Notes: generated by a model not told the origin, from the letters alone. A stretch of 5,556 nt of DNA from an uncultured Bacteroidales bacterium (GCA_900321845.1 ONXT01000189.1:1-5556), one strand, 5' to 3'; positions 1-5,556 are shown, numbered from the stretch's first letter. A program made the numbers and translations.

Positions 1-90
1 ACACCTGAATATATCGCATCAGTAGTAATTAAAAATGTTGATATGATGAGTGATTATCATCCGACCATTCAAATAACAAAAAAACTATAG
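1..90 (+). CDS. Possible 3' end of an unidentified gene
   Basis: Frame 1 is open from the window edge to a TAG at 88-90, giving 29 residues that end ...HPTIQITKKL. The composition (mixed hydrophobic and polar, lysine-rich end) would suit a protein C-terminus, but 29 open codons in A/T-rich DNA is weak evidence and I recognise no family. Codons here are more A/T-rich than in the ribosomal genes downstream. No terminator hairpin with a T-run follows the stop, which counts slightly against a real gene end. Sequence to the left of the window would settle it. Confidence 0.25.
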   Translation, partial: TPEYIASVVIKNVDMMSDYHPTIQITKKL

Positions 91-230
91 TTGAATCTGC
101 CGCATATAGTCATTGGGAAGTTCATGAAACGGTGCTCATTGTCCAAAGTAAAAATGCACGTTTATCATCCTGATTATCAGATTTTTAGTTGAAAAATGAA
201 AAAAGTTGTGAAAAAAAAGATGTTGATGGT

Positions 231-259
231 TTTGGCAAAGGAAAAAAGTTGTATTTTTG
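231..259 (+). promoter_or_regulatory. Bacteroidetes-type promoter of the rplM operon
   Basis: A perfect -7 box TATTTTTG (consensus TAnnTTTG) lies at 252-259, and a TTTG -33 element at 231-234 lies 17 nt upstream. This is the promoter form read by the Bacteroidetes primary sigma factor. Transcription should start about 4-7 nt after the box, leaving a leader of about 95 nt before rplM. A 12-bp exact direct repeat (198-209 and 241-252) overlaps the promoter. No gene is visible between 91 and this promoter. Confidence 0.72.
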
Positions 260-261
260 CC

Positions 262-359
262 GCCCGAAAATCCGATTATTATCCTGCTGTTAGAGGGATA
301 AAAAAATTAGAAATCGAAGCGCATGGGTGAAGATGCGTTTCACAAACAACAAATTGAAA
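262..359 (+). promoter_or_regulatory. Structured 5' leader of rplM, candidate ribosomal-protein autoregulatory RNA
   Basis: The leader can form two hairpins. Hairpin 1 pairs TTATCC (279-284) with GGATAA (296-301) around an 11-nt loop. Hairpin 2 pairs GAAGCGCAT (316-324) with ATGCGTTTC (333-341), 9 bp with one G-U pair, around the loop GGGTGAAG. The loop's GGGTG (325-329) can also pair with CGCCC (261-265, one G-U), suggesting a pseudoknot if transcription starts early enough. In E. coli, L13 represses its own operon through the rplM leader, and I recall an L13 leader motif reported for Bacteroidia. That this leader belongs to it is inference from position and foldability. Confidence 0.5.
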
Positions 360-815
360 ATGAACACATTAAGCTACAGAACGATTTCGGCAAACGAAAA
401 AATCGTGAAAAAGGAATGGGTCCTCATCGATGCAGAAGATGCTGTTGTTGGTCGTCTTTCCTCCGTTGTCGCACGCATTTTGCGCGGCAAAACGAAACCC
501 TACTACACACCTCATTTCGATTGCGGCGACAACGTCATCATCATCAATGCTGACAAAGTCCGTTTCACTGGCAAGAAATTGACCGACAAGGTGTACATCC
601 GTCACACCGGCTATCCGGGCGGTCAACGTTTCAGAACCCCGCGCGAAGTGCTCAAACTGCAACCCCGCGAAGTGCTTGAACACGCCATCAGAGGCATGCT
701 TCCCAAAACCAAATTGGGAGACAAACTCTACCGCAACCTCCATGTTTACGCAGGTCCCAACCATCCGCATGAAGGTCAACAACCGAAATTAATCAACATC
801 AATGAAATCAAATAG
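360..815 (+). CDS. rplM: 50S ribosomal protein L13 (uL13)
   Basis: This 151-residue protein is a 23S rRNA-binding protein that acts early in large-subunit assembly. Its length matches bacterial L13 (about 142-153). It shows the family landmarks: an N-terminal KEWVLIDAEDAVVGRLSS stretch (residues 18-35), KTKPYYTPHFDCGDNVIIIN (44-63), HTGYPGG (82-88), and the signature RGMLPKTKLGDKLYRNLHVY (111-130) followed by AGPNHPH. I chose the ATG at 360 because the product then begins MNTLSYRTISAN, the usual Bacteroidetes L13 N-terminus. Upstream in-frame starts (GTG 327, ATG 333) would add a non-conserved segment and lie inside the leader hairpin. The start has no Shine-Dalgarno sequence, only an A-rich leader. 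It is the first gene of the operon and lies 5 nt before rpsI. Confidence 0.97.
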   Translation: MNTLSYRTISANEKIVKKEWVLIDAEDAVVGRLSSVVARILRGKTKPYYTPHFDCGDNVIIINADKVRFTGKKLTDKVYIRHTGYPGGQRFRTPREVLKLQPREVLEHAIRGMLPKTKLGDKLYRNLHVYAGPNHPHEGQQPKLININEIK

Positions 816-820
816 GAAAA

Positions 821-1207
821 ATGGAAGTCACTAATACAATCGGAAGAAGAAAAACCGCAGTTGCCAGAATTTACATGAAAAAAGGCAGCGGCCAAATCAC
901 GATTAACAAACGCGATTACAAGGAATATTTCCCGTTGGGAACCCTCCAATATGTGGTCACCCAGCCCCTCCAAATCGCACAAGTTGAAGGTCAGTACGAC
1001 ATCAAGGTGAACCTCGACGGCGGCGGCATGTCCGGACAAGCTGAAGCTCTCCGTCTGGCTATCTCCAGAGCCCTTGTCGAACTCTTCCCGGATCTCCGTC
1101 CGACTTTGAAACAAAAAGGCCTCCTCAAACGTGACCCCCGTATGGTTGAACGTAAAAAGCCCGGCCAACCCAAAGCACGTAAGAGATTCCAATTCAGCAA
1201 ACGTTAG
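821..1207 (+). CDS. rpsI: 30S ribosomal protein S9 (uS9)
   Basis: This 128-residue small-subunit head protein reaches the ribosomal P site with its C-terminal tail. It has the S9 N-terminus GRRKTAVARIYMKKGSG (residues 8-24), the family signature GGGMSGQAEALRLAISRAL (68-86), the DPRMVERKKPG segment (105-115) and the basic tail KARKRFQFSKR ending at the last residue. The conserved terminal Lys-Arg that contacts P-site tRNA is intact. Length is normal (about 128-130). The ATG lies 5 nt after the rplM stop, so the two genes are almost certainly co-transcribed and probably translationally coupled. An AGGA (814-817) overlaps the rplM stop but sits only 3 nt from the ATG, too close to be a classic ribosome binding site. 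Confidence 0.97.
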   Translation: MEVTNTIGRRKTAVARIYMKKGSGQITINKRDYKEYFPLGTLQYVVTQPLQIAQVEGQYDIKVNLDGGGMSGQAEALRLAISRALVELFPDLRPTLKQKGLLKRDPRMVERKKPGQPKARKRFQFSKR

Positions 1208-1251
1208 TCGTTATTTCAATTTTGGGATTTTAAAAACAAGTTTAGTATCAA

Positions 1252-1286
1252 AATTGCTGAGACTTCATCTGAACTACCCAGCAATT
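1252..1286 (+). promoter_or_regulatory. Intergenic hairpin in the rpsB leader
   Basis: AATTGCTG (1252-1259) pairs perfectly with CAGCAATT (1279-1286), giving an 8-bp stem around a 19-nt loop, 28 nt before the rpsB start. The loop's ACTA (1273-1276) could pair with TAGT (1243-1246) as a weak pseudoknot. The stem is followed by GATTTTTAA, a poor T-run, so full termination is unlikely. In E. coli, S2 represses rpsB-tsf through its leader, and a similar role or an RNA-processing role is possible here. The CTGAGA within it resembles a TPP-riboswitch string, but the rest of that riboswitch is absent. Confidence 0.45.
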
Positions 1287-1314
1287 GATTTTTAATGAAA
1301 GTAAACAAATTAAA

Positions 1315-2163
1315 ATGAGCAGAGTAACATTCGAACAATTATTGGACGCAGGTTGTCATTTCGGCCACCTCAGAAGAAAATGGAATCCCCAAATGGCTCC
1401 TTACATCTTCATGGAGAAAAACGGAATCCACATCATCGACCTCTACAAGACCGTAGATAAAGTTGAAGAAGCCTGCGCCGCAGCTAAGCAAATCGCAAAA
1501 TCCGGCAAGAAAATCCTTTTCGTCGCCACTAAAAAACAGGCCAAAGACACCATCGCCGAATTGGTAAAAGGCGTTGGAATGCCTTACGTAACTGAACGTT
1601 GGCCTGGCGGTATGCTTACCAACTTCTTCACCATCCGCAAAGCCGTCAAGAAAATGGCCGACATCGACCGCCTGATGGCCAGCCCCCAATTCGCCAACAT
1701 CTCCAAGAGGGAAAAACTGCAAATCCAACGTGAAAGAGCCAAACTCGAAAAGAACTTGGGCTCCATCGCCGATTTGTCACGCCTCCCCGCTGCCGTTTTC
1801 ATCGTTGATATCCTCAAAGAACACATCGCCGTTGCTGAAGCTCACCGCCTCAACATCCCCACGTTCGCCATCGTGGATACCAACTCCAACCCCAACCTCG
1901 TTGACTTCCCGATTCCCGCCAATGACGACGCCTCTAAATCCATCGGCGTGATCGTCAAGGCAGTTTGCGACGCCATCGCCGAAGGTCTCTCCGAAAGAAA
2001 AATGGACAAGGACTCCGTTAACGAAGACGAAGACGAAGCCATGGCCGAAGAGAACCAAGCCGAAGACGAAGAGGAAAACAACGACCGCGAAGAAGGTCAG
2101 CGCAGAAGACGCACGACCATCCGCAGAAATCCGGCCAGAAACGCTAACGCAAAGAGAGATTAA
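1315..2163 (+). CDS. rpsB: 30S ribosomal protein S2 (uS2)
   Basis: This 282-residue S2 bridges the head and body of the 30S subunit and is among the last proteins to join. It shows the N-terminal LLDAGCHFGHLRRKWNPQM stretch (residues 9-27), IHIIDLYKT (38-46), FVATKKQA (69-76), ERWPGGMLTNF (94-104), and the C-terminal core IPTFAIVDTNSNP (181-193) with FPIPANDDA (198-206). The conserved core ends near residue 230. The rest is a low-complexity tail: acidic at about 236-260 (Glu/Asp-rich), then basic at about 262-282 (QRRRRTTIRRNP and on). The ATG at 1315 gives the family N-terminus MSRVTFEQLL; the in-frame TTG at 1285 falls in the leader hairpin. The rpsI-rpsB gap is 107 nt. Confidence 0.97.
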   Translation: MSRVTFEQLLDAGCHFGHLRRKWNPQMAPYIFMEKNGIHIIDLYKTVDKVEEACAAAKQIAKSGKKILFVATKKQAKDTIAELVKGVGMPYVTERWPGGMLTNFFTIRKAVKKMADIDRLMASPQFANISKREKLQIQRERAKLEKNLGSIADLSRLPAAVFIVDILKEHIAVAEAHRLNIPTFAIVDTNSNPNLVDFPIPANDDASKSIGVIVKAVCDAIAEGLSERKMDKDSVNEDEDEAMAEENQAEDEEENNDREEGQRRRRTTIRRNPARNANAKRD

Positions 2164-2175
2164 TATGAACAAGAC

Positions 2176-2230
2176 ACGTTTAATCGTTGATTTGTGCATA
2201 TGAATCAACGATTAAACGTTTTTTATTTTT
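2176..2230 (+). terminator. Intrinsic terminator or attenuator between rpsB and tsf
   Basis: A 17-bp perfect inverted repeat pairs 2176-2192 (starting ACGTTTAATCG) with 2203-2219, around a 10-nt loop. It is followed at once by T6-A-T5 (2219-2230). This is the classic form of a Rho-independent terminator on the plus strand; the minus strand has no T-run on its far side. Only 31 nt separate it from the tsf ATG, with no clear TAnnTTTG box (nearest is TAAATTTA). tsf therefore most likely depends on readthrough, so this is probably a partial terminator that lowers tsf relative to rpsB. An independent promoter inside rpsB is the alternative. Confidence 0.8.
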
Positions 2231-2261
2231 AGAATTTAACAACCACCTAATAAATTTAATT

Positions 2262-3092
2262 ATGAGTATTACCATTTCCGCACAAGAAGTTAATAGATTG
2301 AGAAAAGCCACCGGCATCGGTATGATGGACTGCAAACACGCATTGGTTGAAGCTGAAGGCGACTTCGACAAAGCCATCGACATCCTCCGCAAAAAAGGAC
2401 AGAAAGTGGCCGCCAAACGCGCTGACCGCTCCGCCAACGAAGGCCGCGTCATCGCTAAAGTCAACGCCGACAGCACCAAGGGCTACATCCTCGTGCTCAG
2501 CTGCGAAACCGATTTCGTAGGCAAAAACGACGAGTTCGTCGCCCTCAGCGAAAAACTCATCAACGAAGCGATGGACAAGAACATCAGCACCCGCGAAGAA
2601 CTCCTCGCCCTCAACATCAACGGCATGGCTGTTCCCGAAATGCTGCTCGAACTCACCGGCAAAACTGGTGAAAAGATCGAACTCCCCGACTTTAAGGTAA
2701 TCGAGGCCGCTCACGTGACCGCTTACAACCACCTCGGAAACCGCTTGGCCGTCATCGCCGGCTTCAACATCCCCGGCCATGAAGATGCATCTCACGAAGT
2801 GGCGCTCCAAATCGCCGCAATGAACCCCGTTGCACTCAGCGCCGAAACGCTTCCCAAGGAAACCATCGAACACGAATTGGAAATCGCCCGCGATACCACC
2901 CGTCAAGAAGGCAAACCCGAAAAAATGGTTGAACAAATCGCTCAAGGCAAACTGAACAAATTCTTCAAAGAAAACACCCTGCTGGCTCAAGAATATTATG
3001 CCGACAGCAAAATGAACGTCGCCGACTTCATGAAGAAAGCCGACCCGAACATGACTTGCACAGGTTTCTTCCGCCTGCAATTAGGTGCATAA
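2262..3092 (+). CDS. tsf: Translation elongation factor Ts (EF-Ts)
   Basis: This 276-residue cytosolic protein is the nucleotide exchange factor that releases GDP from EF-Tu. Residues 1-50 form the UBA-like N-terminal domain (EVNRLRKATGIGMMDCKHAL at 9-28, then EAEGDFDKAIDILRKKG). The EF-Tu-contacting motif is CETDFVGKNDEF (81-92); Asp84 and Phe85 match the residues that disturb the EF-Tu Mg2+ site in E. coli. The dimerisation core follows, with HLGNRLAVIAGF (157-168), ALQIAAMNP (181-189), and LNKFFKENTLLAQEY (231-245) near the end. The ATG at 2262 gives the family start MSITISAQEV; an in-frame TTG at 2187 lies inside the terminator hairpin. It is the last gene of the operon and is closed by the terminator at 3112-3148. 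Confidence 0.97.
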   Translation: MSITISAQEVNRLRKATGIGMMDCKHALVEAEGDFDKAIDILRKKGQKVAAKRADRSANEGRVIAKVNADSTKGYILVLSCETDFVGKNDEFVALSEKLINEAMDKNISTREELLALNINGMAVPEMLLELTGKTGEKIELPDFKVIEAAHVTAYNHLGNRLAVIAGFNIPGHEDASHEVALQIAAMNPVALSAETLPKETIEHELEIARDTTRQEGKPEKMVEQIAQGKLNKFFKENTLLAQEYYADSKMNVADFMKKADPNMTCTGFFRLQLGA

Positions 3093-3111
3093 TTAACACC
3101 GAAATATGCAA

Positions 3112-3148
3112 AAAAAAGGTCGGGATTTCTTCCGACCTTTTTTGTTTT
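3112..3148. terminator. Bidirectional intrinsic terminator between convergent genes
   Basis: GGTCGG (3118-3123) pairs with CCGACC (3132-3137), extended by G-T and A-T pairs to a four-base loop. The stem is flanked by eight A before it (3110-3117) and six T after it (3138-3143), so a T-run follows the stem on either strand. It lies 19 nt after the tsf stop and 19 nt beyond the stop of the minus-strand gene, and should end both transcripts. Confidence 0.9.
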
Positions 3149-3162
3149 AAACCACACAATTA

Positions 3163-4638
3163 TTATTGGAAACGAACATAGATATTGTTCGGGACCATTC
3201 CGTCCACCGACTCCCGCGCATTCACGGAGAACACCCTCAGCGTCGATAGCCGTCCACCAGCCTTCAAGAACGACGCCGAAAAGAACTTCCTCGCATCTTG
3301 ATTCAAATTCTGGTAATACAATTCAAAGACACTCTGCGAGGGCAGATGCTTTTTCGCAAAAACATACGTCTGGTTGGATGCCAAATTACTGCCGCCCGAC
3401 ATTTTGTCAAGATACGACTTTAAGGCGGAAACCGAATCGGCAAAAATCAGATTGCCTTTATTTTCAACAAAATAATTACATGCGATTGTAGAATCTTGCA
3501 AACATTTCGGCACGAAATCCCCTACCCCGCTTTTGTAAATCGCAATTTTCTTATAACGGATAATCGAATCCGAGGTGAAATCCGAAGGCAAAAACACCTC
3601 AGCCAGATTATCGCTTTCATCGGAGTGAAGTGCGATGAAATGAAGGTCTCTATCCTTTGAATTCATCACAAAATGATGGATATCAGGGAATTGCAACACA
3701 ACACTATCGGCGCCGACAGTAAACGGAGCCGTGTAACTTTCCATGCGGGAGATATTTGAACAGACCAACGAATCGGGAATCGACATCGGACTATCCATGG
3801 AGCCATGAAATTGCTGGAAAAACGAGTTGGGAGCAACCATGCTATAACCCGACAATTTCATCTCGAAATCGGTAAAAGTGACCTGATAGGCCGACCAATC
3901 CGCCAAATCCTTATAATGCGAGAATTGTGTCTGATAATCCGTCGCAATCTTCGGCATTTCTCCCTTTACAAAACGTTCGTGGTTGATTATCAACCAATTC
4001 TGCTTATCATTCTTATAAATTACGCCAAGCAGTTTTTTCAGATCCGCCTGATTAATGAGCGCGTTCGCGGCGGCGGTCACATCAATCGAAGATTCCAACA
4101 ATTTGACACTTTCAGCCGCTGAGAAAATGCCGTTATGGAAACAGAGATAAAAGGTGTTGTGATGCGTGGCGATTTTGTAAATCCTGACAGAACGATGCGT
4201 GCTGCAATCCTTGGGATTGATTTTCAGCTCCAGCAACAACTGATTGAAAGCCCCCTCGCTCGCTCGAGTGGACATCATCAATTTCAATTGGTTGGACTGG
4301 TTCAGATGCCCCGAAATGACAATCTGGTCGGTTTTGGGCAAATTCGCAGAAATTCGACTTGCAAAATACTCGAACCCTTCCATTGCATTGAGTGATAAAA
4401 TCTCGTCAAGATAAGGCAAACACTTGACAGAAGACTTCACAAAAGCTTCATTATCATTGATTTGCAATACATATACCGCATCAGCAGGCAGGGTGGCCAA
4501 CGGTTCTGCCGTATTTTTTTTCAACAAATGCGAAAACGCGACGATGGCGACAGCCACCACTGCAACGACGACGGCGACGCCGACAACAATCCACCCTTTT
4601 CTTCCTGAACGCTTCGGAGTTTTCTGTTCTGATTCCAT
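3163..4638 (-). CDS. Uncharacterised single-pass membrane-anchored protein
   Basis: This 491-residue protein belongs to no family I can name with certainty. Residues 1-15 are polar and basic (MESEQKTPKRSGRKG). Residues 16-36 form one membrane segment rich in Val and Ala, and the rest is soluble with no second clear helix, so the expected topology is N-in with about 450 residues outside the cytoplasm. The first motif after the anchor, LATLPADAVYVLQIND (48-63), resembles the start of Bacteroidetes DUF3352 or DUF4836-type proteins (a 'P-x-D-A-x-x-V' opening); this is a resemblance only. No catalytic motif, lipobox or secretion-sorting tail is seen. I prefer the ATG at 4638, because the -7 box TAACTTTG at 4669-4662 lies just upstream; a GTG at 4716 would extend the protein through that promoter. 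It is convergent with tsf and divergent from pta, so it is probably a single-gene transcript. Confidence 0.85.
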   Translation of the reverse strand: MESEQKTPKRSGRKGWIVVGVAVVVAVVAVAIVAFSHLLKKNTAEPLATLPADAVYVLQINDNEAFVKSSVKCLPYLDEILSLNAMEGFEYFASRISANLPKTDQIVISGHLNQSNQLKLMMSTRASEGAFNQLLLELKINPKDCSTHRSVRIYKIATHHNTFYLCFHNGIFSAAESVKLLESSIDVTAAANALINQADLKKLLGVIYKNDKQNWLIINHERFVKGEMPKIATDYQTQFSHYKDLADWSAYQVTFTDFEMKLSGYSMVAPNSFFQQFHGSMDSPMSIPDSLVCSNISRMESYTAPFTVGADSVVLQFPDIHHFVMNSKDRDLHFIALHSDESDNLAEVFLPSDFTSDSIIRYKKIAIYKSGVGDFVPKCLQDSTIACNYFVENKGNLIFADSVSALKSYLDKMSGGSNLASNQTYVFAKKHLPSQSVFELYYQNLNQDARKFFSASFLKAGGRLSTLRVFSVNARESVDGMVPNNIYVRFQ

Positions 4639-4661
4639 AATACTCAGTTTAATGACAGCCG

Positions 4662-4669
4662 CAAAGTTA
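4662..4669 (-). promoter_or_regulatory. -7 box of the minus-strand membrane-protein gene
   Basis: Read on the minus strand this is TAACTTTG, a perfect TAnnTTTG match, 23 nt before the ATG at 4638. The expected -33 position (about 4686-4692) holds only a T-run and no TTG, so the promoter may be weak or assisted. Its place supports the shorter start of the gene and predicts a leader of roughly 15-20 nt. Confidence 0.6.
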
Positions 4670-4700
4670 CATATTTTCAGAGATGAAAAAAACCTCTGCA

Positions 4701-4777
4701 TTGACATTTTTCTCACCTTGCATTGTTAATCAGTGGGTATGAAGAGATGGCGCGGTGAAGACAAGCGTTGACATTTT
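4701..4777. repeat. Pair of 10-bp direct repeats TTGACATTTT
   Basis: TTGACATTTT occurs exactly at 4701-4710 and 4768-4777, 67 nt apart, in the divergent region between the minus-strand gene and pta. The first copy lies just upstream of the minus-strand promoter and the second about 57 bp upstream of the pta -7 box. They could be binding sites for a shared regulator or a chance match in A/T-rich DNA. No other function is evident in the 4639-4876 spacer beyond the two promoters. Confidence 0.3.
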
Positions 4778-4810
4778 CTGAAAAAAAACGAAAAAATCAG
4801 CTATGAAAAG

Positions 4811-4841
4811 TTAGTCAATCGCCATTAAAATTGTAATTTTG
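4811..4841 (+). promoter_or_regulatory. Promoter of pta
   Basis: A perfect -7 box TAATTTTG lies at 4834-4841 (consensus TAnnTTTG). Nineteen nt upstream is TTAG (4811-4814), an imperfect -33 element. Predicted transcription starts near 4845-4848, giving a leader of about 30 nt that is A-rich, has no Shine-Dalgarno sequence and shows no obvious hairpin. Confidence 0.68.
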
Positions 4842-4876
4842 CGCTTCAAAAATTCTAACTTAAAAAACCAAATAAC

Positions 4877-5556
4877 ATGACCTTAATTGAACAAATCAAA
4901 GACAACGCCAAGAAATTTGGCAAACGCATCGTTTTAGCGGAAGGCGAAGAGGACAGGACCCTCAAAGCAGCCGACAGAATCATTGAAGAGGGCATCGCCA
5001 ACCTGATTTTGCTGGGAAATCCCTCAGTCATCAAAGAGAAAGCCGTCTCTTTCGGGCTGAAAAACATCGACAAAATCACCATCATCGACCCGAAAGACAA
5101 TCCGAAACAGCAATATTACGCTGAGATGCTGTGCGAAATCCGCAAGAAAAAAGGAATGCAGATGGACGAGGCCATGAAGCTCGTTCAGGATCCGCTTTAC
5201 CTCGCCACCCTGCTGATCAAGGACAAACAGGTTGACGGCGAAGTGGCCGGCGCTCAGAATTCCACTGGCAACGTACTGCGTCCTGCTTTCCAAATCGTGA
5301 AGACCTTACCGGGCGTTTCCGTCGTTTCTGGCGCATTCATTATGGTTTTCCAAGATAAGAAATGGGGCCAGGACGGCGTAATGGTTTTCGCCGACTGTGC
5401 TGCCGACCCGAACACCGACGAAGAGAAACTCGCTCAGATTGCGGTAGTTACGGCCAAGACGGCCCGCAACATCGCCTGCATCAAAGAACCCCGCGTAGCC
5501 ATGCTGAGCTTCTCCACCAAGGGTTCCGCCAAGCACGAACTCGTTGACAGAGTGGT
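4877..5556 (+). CDS. pta: Phosphate acetyltransferase, N-terminal part (runs off the window)
   Basis: This cytosolic enzyme interconverts acetyl-CoA plus phosphate with acetyl phosphate plus CoA. With acetate kinase it makes ATP and acetate during fermentation. The 226 residues present begin MTLIEQIKDNAKKFGKRIVL and show the PTA family motifs in order: VLAEGEEDRTLKAADRI (residues 19-35), the segment DGEVAGAQNSTGNVLRPAFQ (120-139), VVSGAFIMVF (149-158), GVMVFADCAADPNTDEEKLA (167-186), and PRVAMLSFSTKGSAKHELV (205-223). It looks like the short single-domain form (usually about 330-340 residues) without the long N-terminal extension of the E. coli enzyme, so roughly the last third is missing here. 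The reading frame is intact to the edge. The ATG at 4877 follows its own promoter by 36 nt. In many bacteria ackA comes next, but that lies outside the window. Confidence 0.95.
   Translation, partial: MTLIEQIKDNAKKFGKRIVLAEGEEDRTLKAADRIIEEGIANLILLGNPSVIKEKAVSFGLKNIDKITIIDPKDNPKQQYYAEMLCEIRKKKGMQMDEAMKLVQDPLYLATLLIKDKQVDGEVAGAQNSTGNVLRPAFQIVKTLPGVSVVSGAFIMVFQDKKWGQDGVMVFADCAADPNTDEEKLAQIAVVTAKTARNIACIKEPRVAMLSFSTKGSAKHELVDRV

Noticed and set aside
88..180. Minus-strand fragments that could be a frameshifted gene remnant (ending ...PNDYMRQIQL before a stop).
   Set aside because: Joining them needs several frameshifts within about 90 nt, and I recognise no family.
1..192. Frame 1 is open from 1 to 189 except for one TAG at 88-90, suggesting readthrough or a broken gene.
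   Set aside because: The 33 codons after the TAG show no recognisable protein pattern, and an open run of this length is expected by chance.
323..553. Plus-strand ATG frame of 76 codons overlapping the rplM start.
   Set aside because: It is an out-of-frame shadow of rplM with a Cys/Arg-rich translation and no family features; its ATG lies in the leader hairpin.
1252..1290. GCTGAGA in the rpsI-rpsB spacer, reminiscent of a TPP riboswitch.
   Set aside because: The other conserved strings and helices of the TPP aptamer are missing, the space is too short, and the downstream gene is rpsB, not a thiamine gene.
2256..3080. Long antisense frame of 274 codons opposite tsf, and similar antisense frames over rplM, rpsI and rpsB.
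   Set aside because: These come from the biased codon use of highly expressed genes; they have no promoter box or family similarity that I can see.
4639..4716. Upstream GTG start (4716) for the minus-strand gene, adding 26 residues.
   Set aside because: The extension crosses a perfect TAnnTTTG promoter box and would precede the typical basic-then-hydrophobic N-terminus that starts at 4638.
4701..4773. TTGACA strings that resemble an E. coli sigma-70 -35 box.
   Set aside because: The organism uses the Bacteroidetes promoter form, and no TATAAT stands at the right spacing.

Overview
The window looks like a chromosome segment from a member of the Bacteroidetes (Bacteroidota), probably the Bacteroidales or a close relative. 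Three things support this. The gene order rplM-rpsI-rpsB-tsf is typical of the phylum. Three promoters carry the phylum's -7 box TAnnTTTG (252-259 and 4834-4841 on +, 4662-4669 on -). Start codons sit behind A/T-rich leaders with no convincing Shine-Dalgarno sequence. The ribosomal genes prefer C-ending codons, as expected of highly expressed genes, and the intergenic DNA is clearly more A/T-rich.

Layout: 1-90 may be the tail of an unidentified gene. 91-359 is non-coding and holds the rplM promoter and a roughly 95-nt leader with two hairpins. 360-3092 is a four-gene translation operon: L13, S9, S2 and EF-Ts. Two intergenic hairpins interrupt it. One lies before rpsB. The other, between rpsB and tsf, is a 17-bp perfect stem followed by a T-run, which looks like an intrinsic terminator or attenuator. 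A bidirectional terminator at 3112-3148 separates tsf from a convergent minus-strand gene (4638-3163). That gene encodes an uncharacterised 491-residue protein with one N-terminal membrane anchor. A divergent intergenic region (4639-4876) then serves this gene and pta, phosphate acetyltransferase, which runs off the right edge.

L13, S9 and S2 are ribosomal proteins (large subunit, then small subunit twice), and EF-Ts recycles EF-Tu for elongation, so the operon is a translation unit. Pta belongs to acetate/acetyl-CoA metabolism and has its own promoter. No mobile element, CRISPR array, tRNA, rRNA or defence gene is visible. This is mostly an ordinary housekeeping region. The points worth a second look are regulatory (leader RNA, internal hairpins, repeats at promoters), plus the charged S2 tail and the unknown membrane protein. 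I see no convincing new system.
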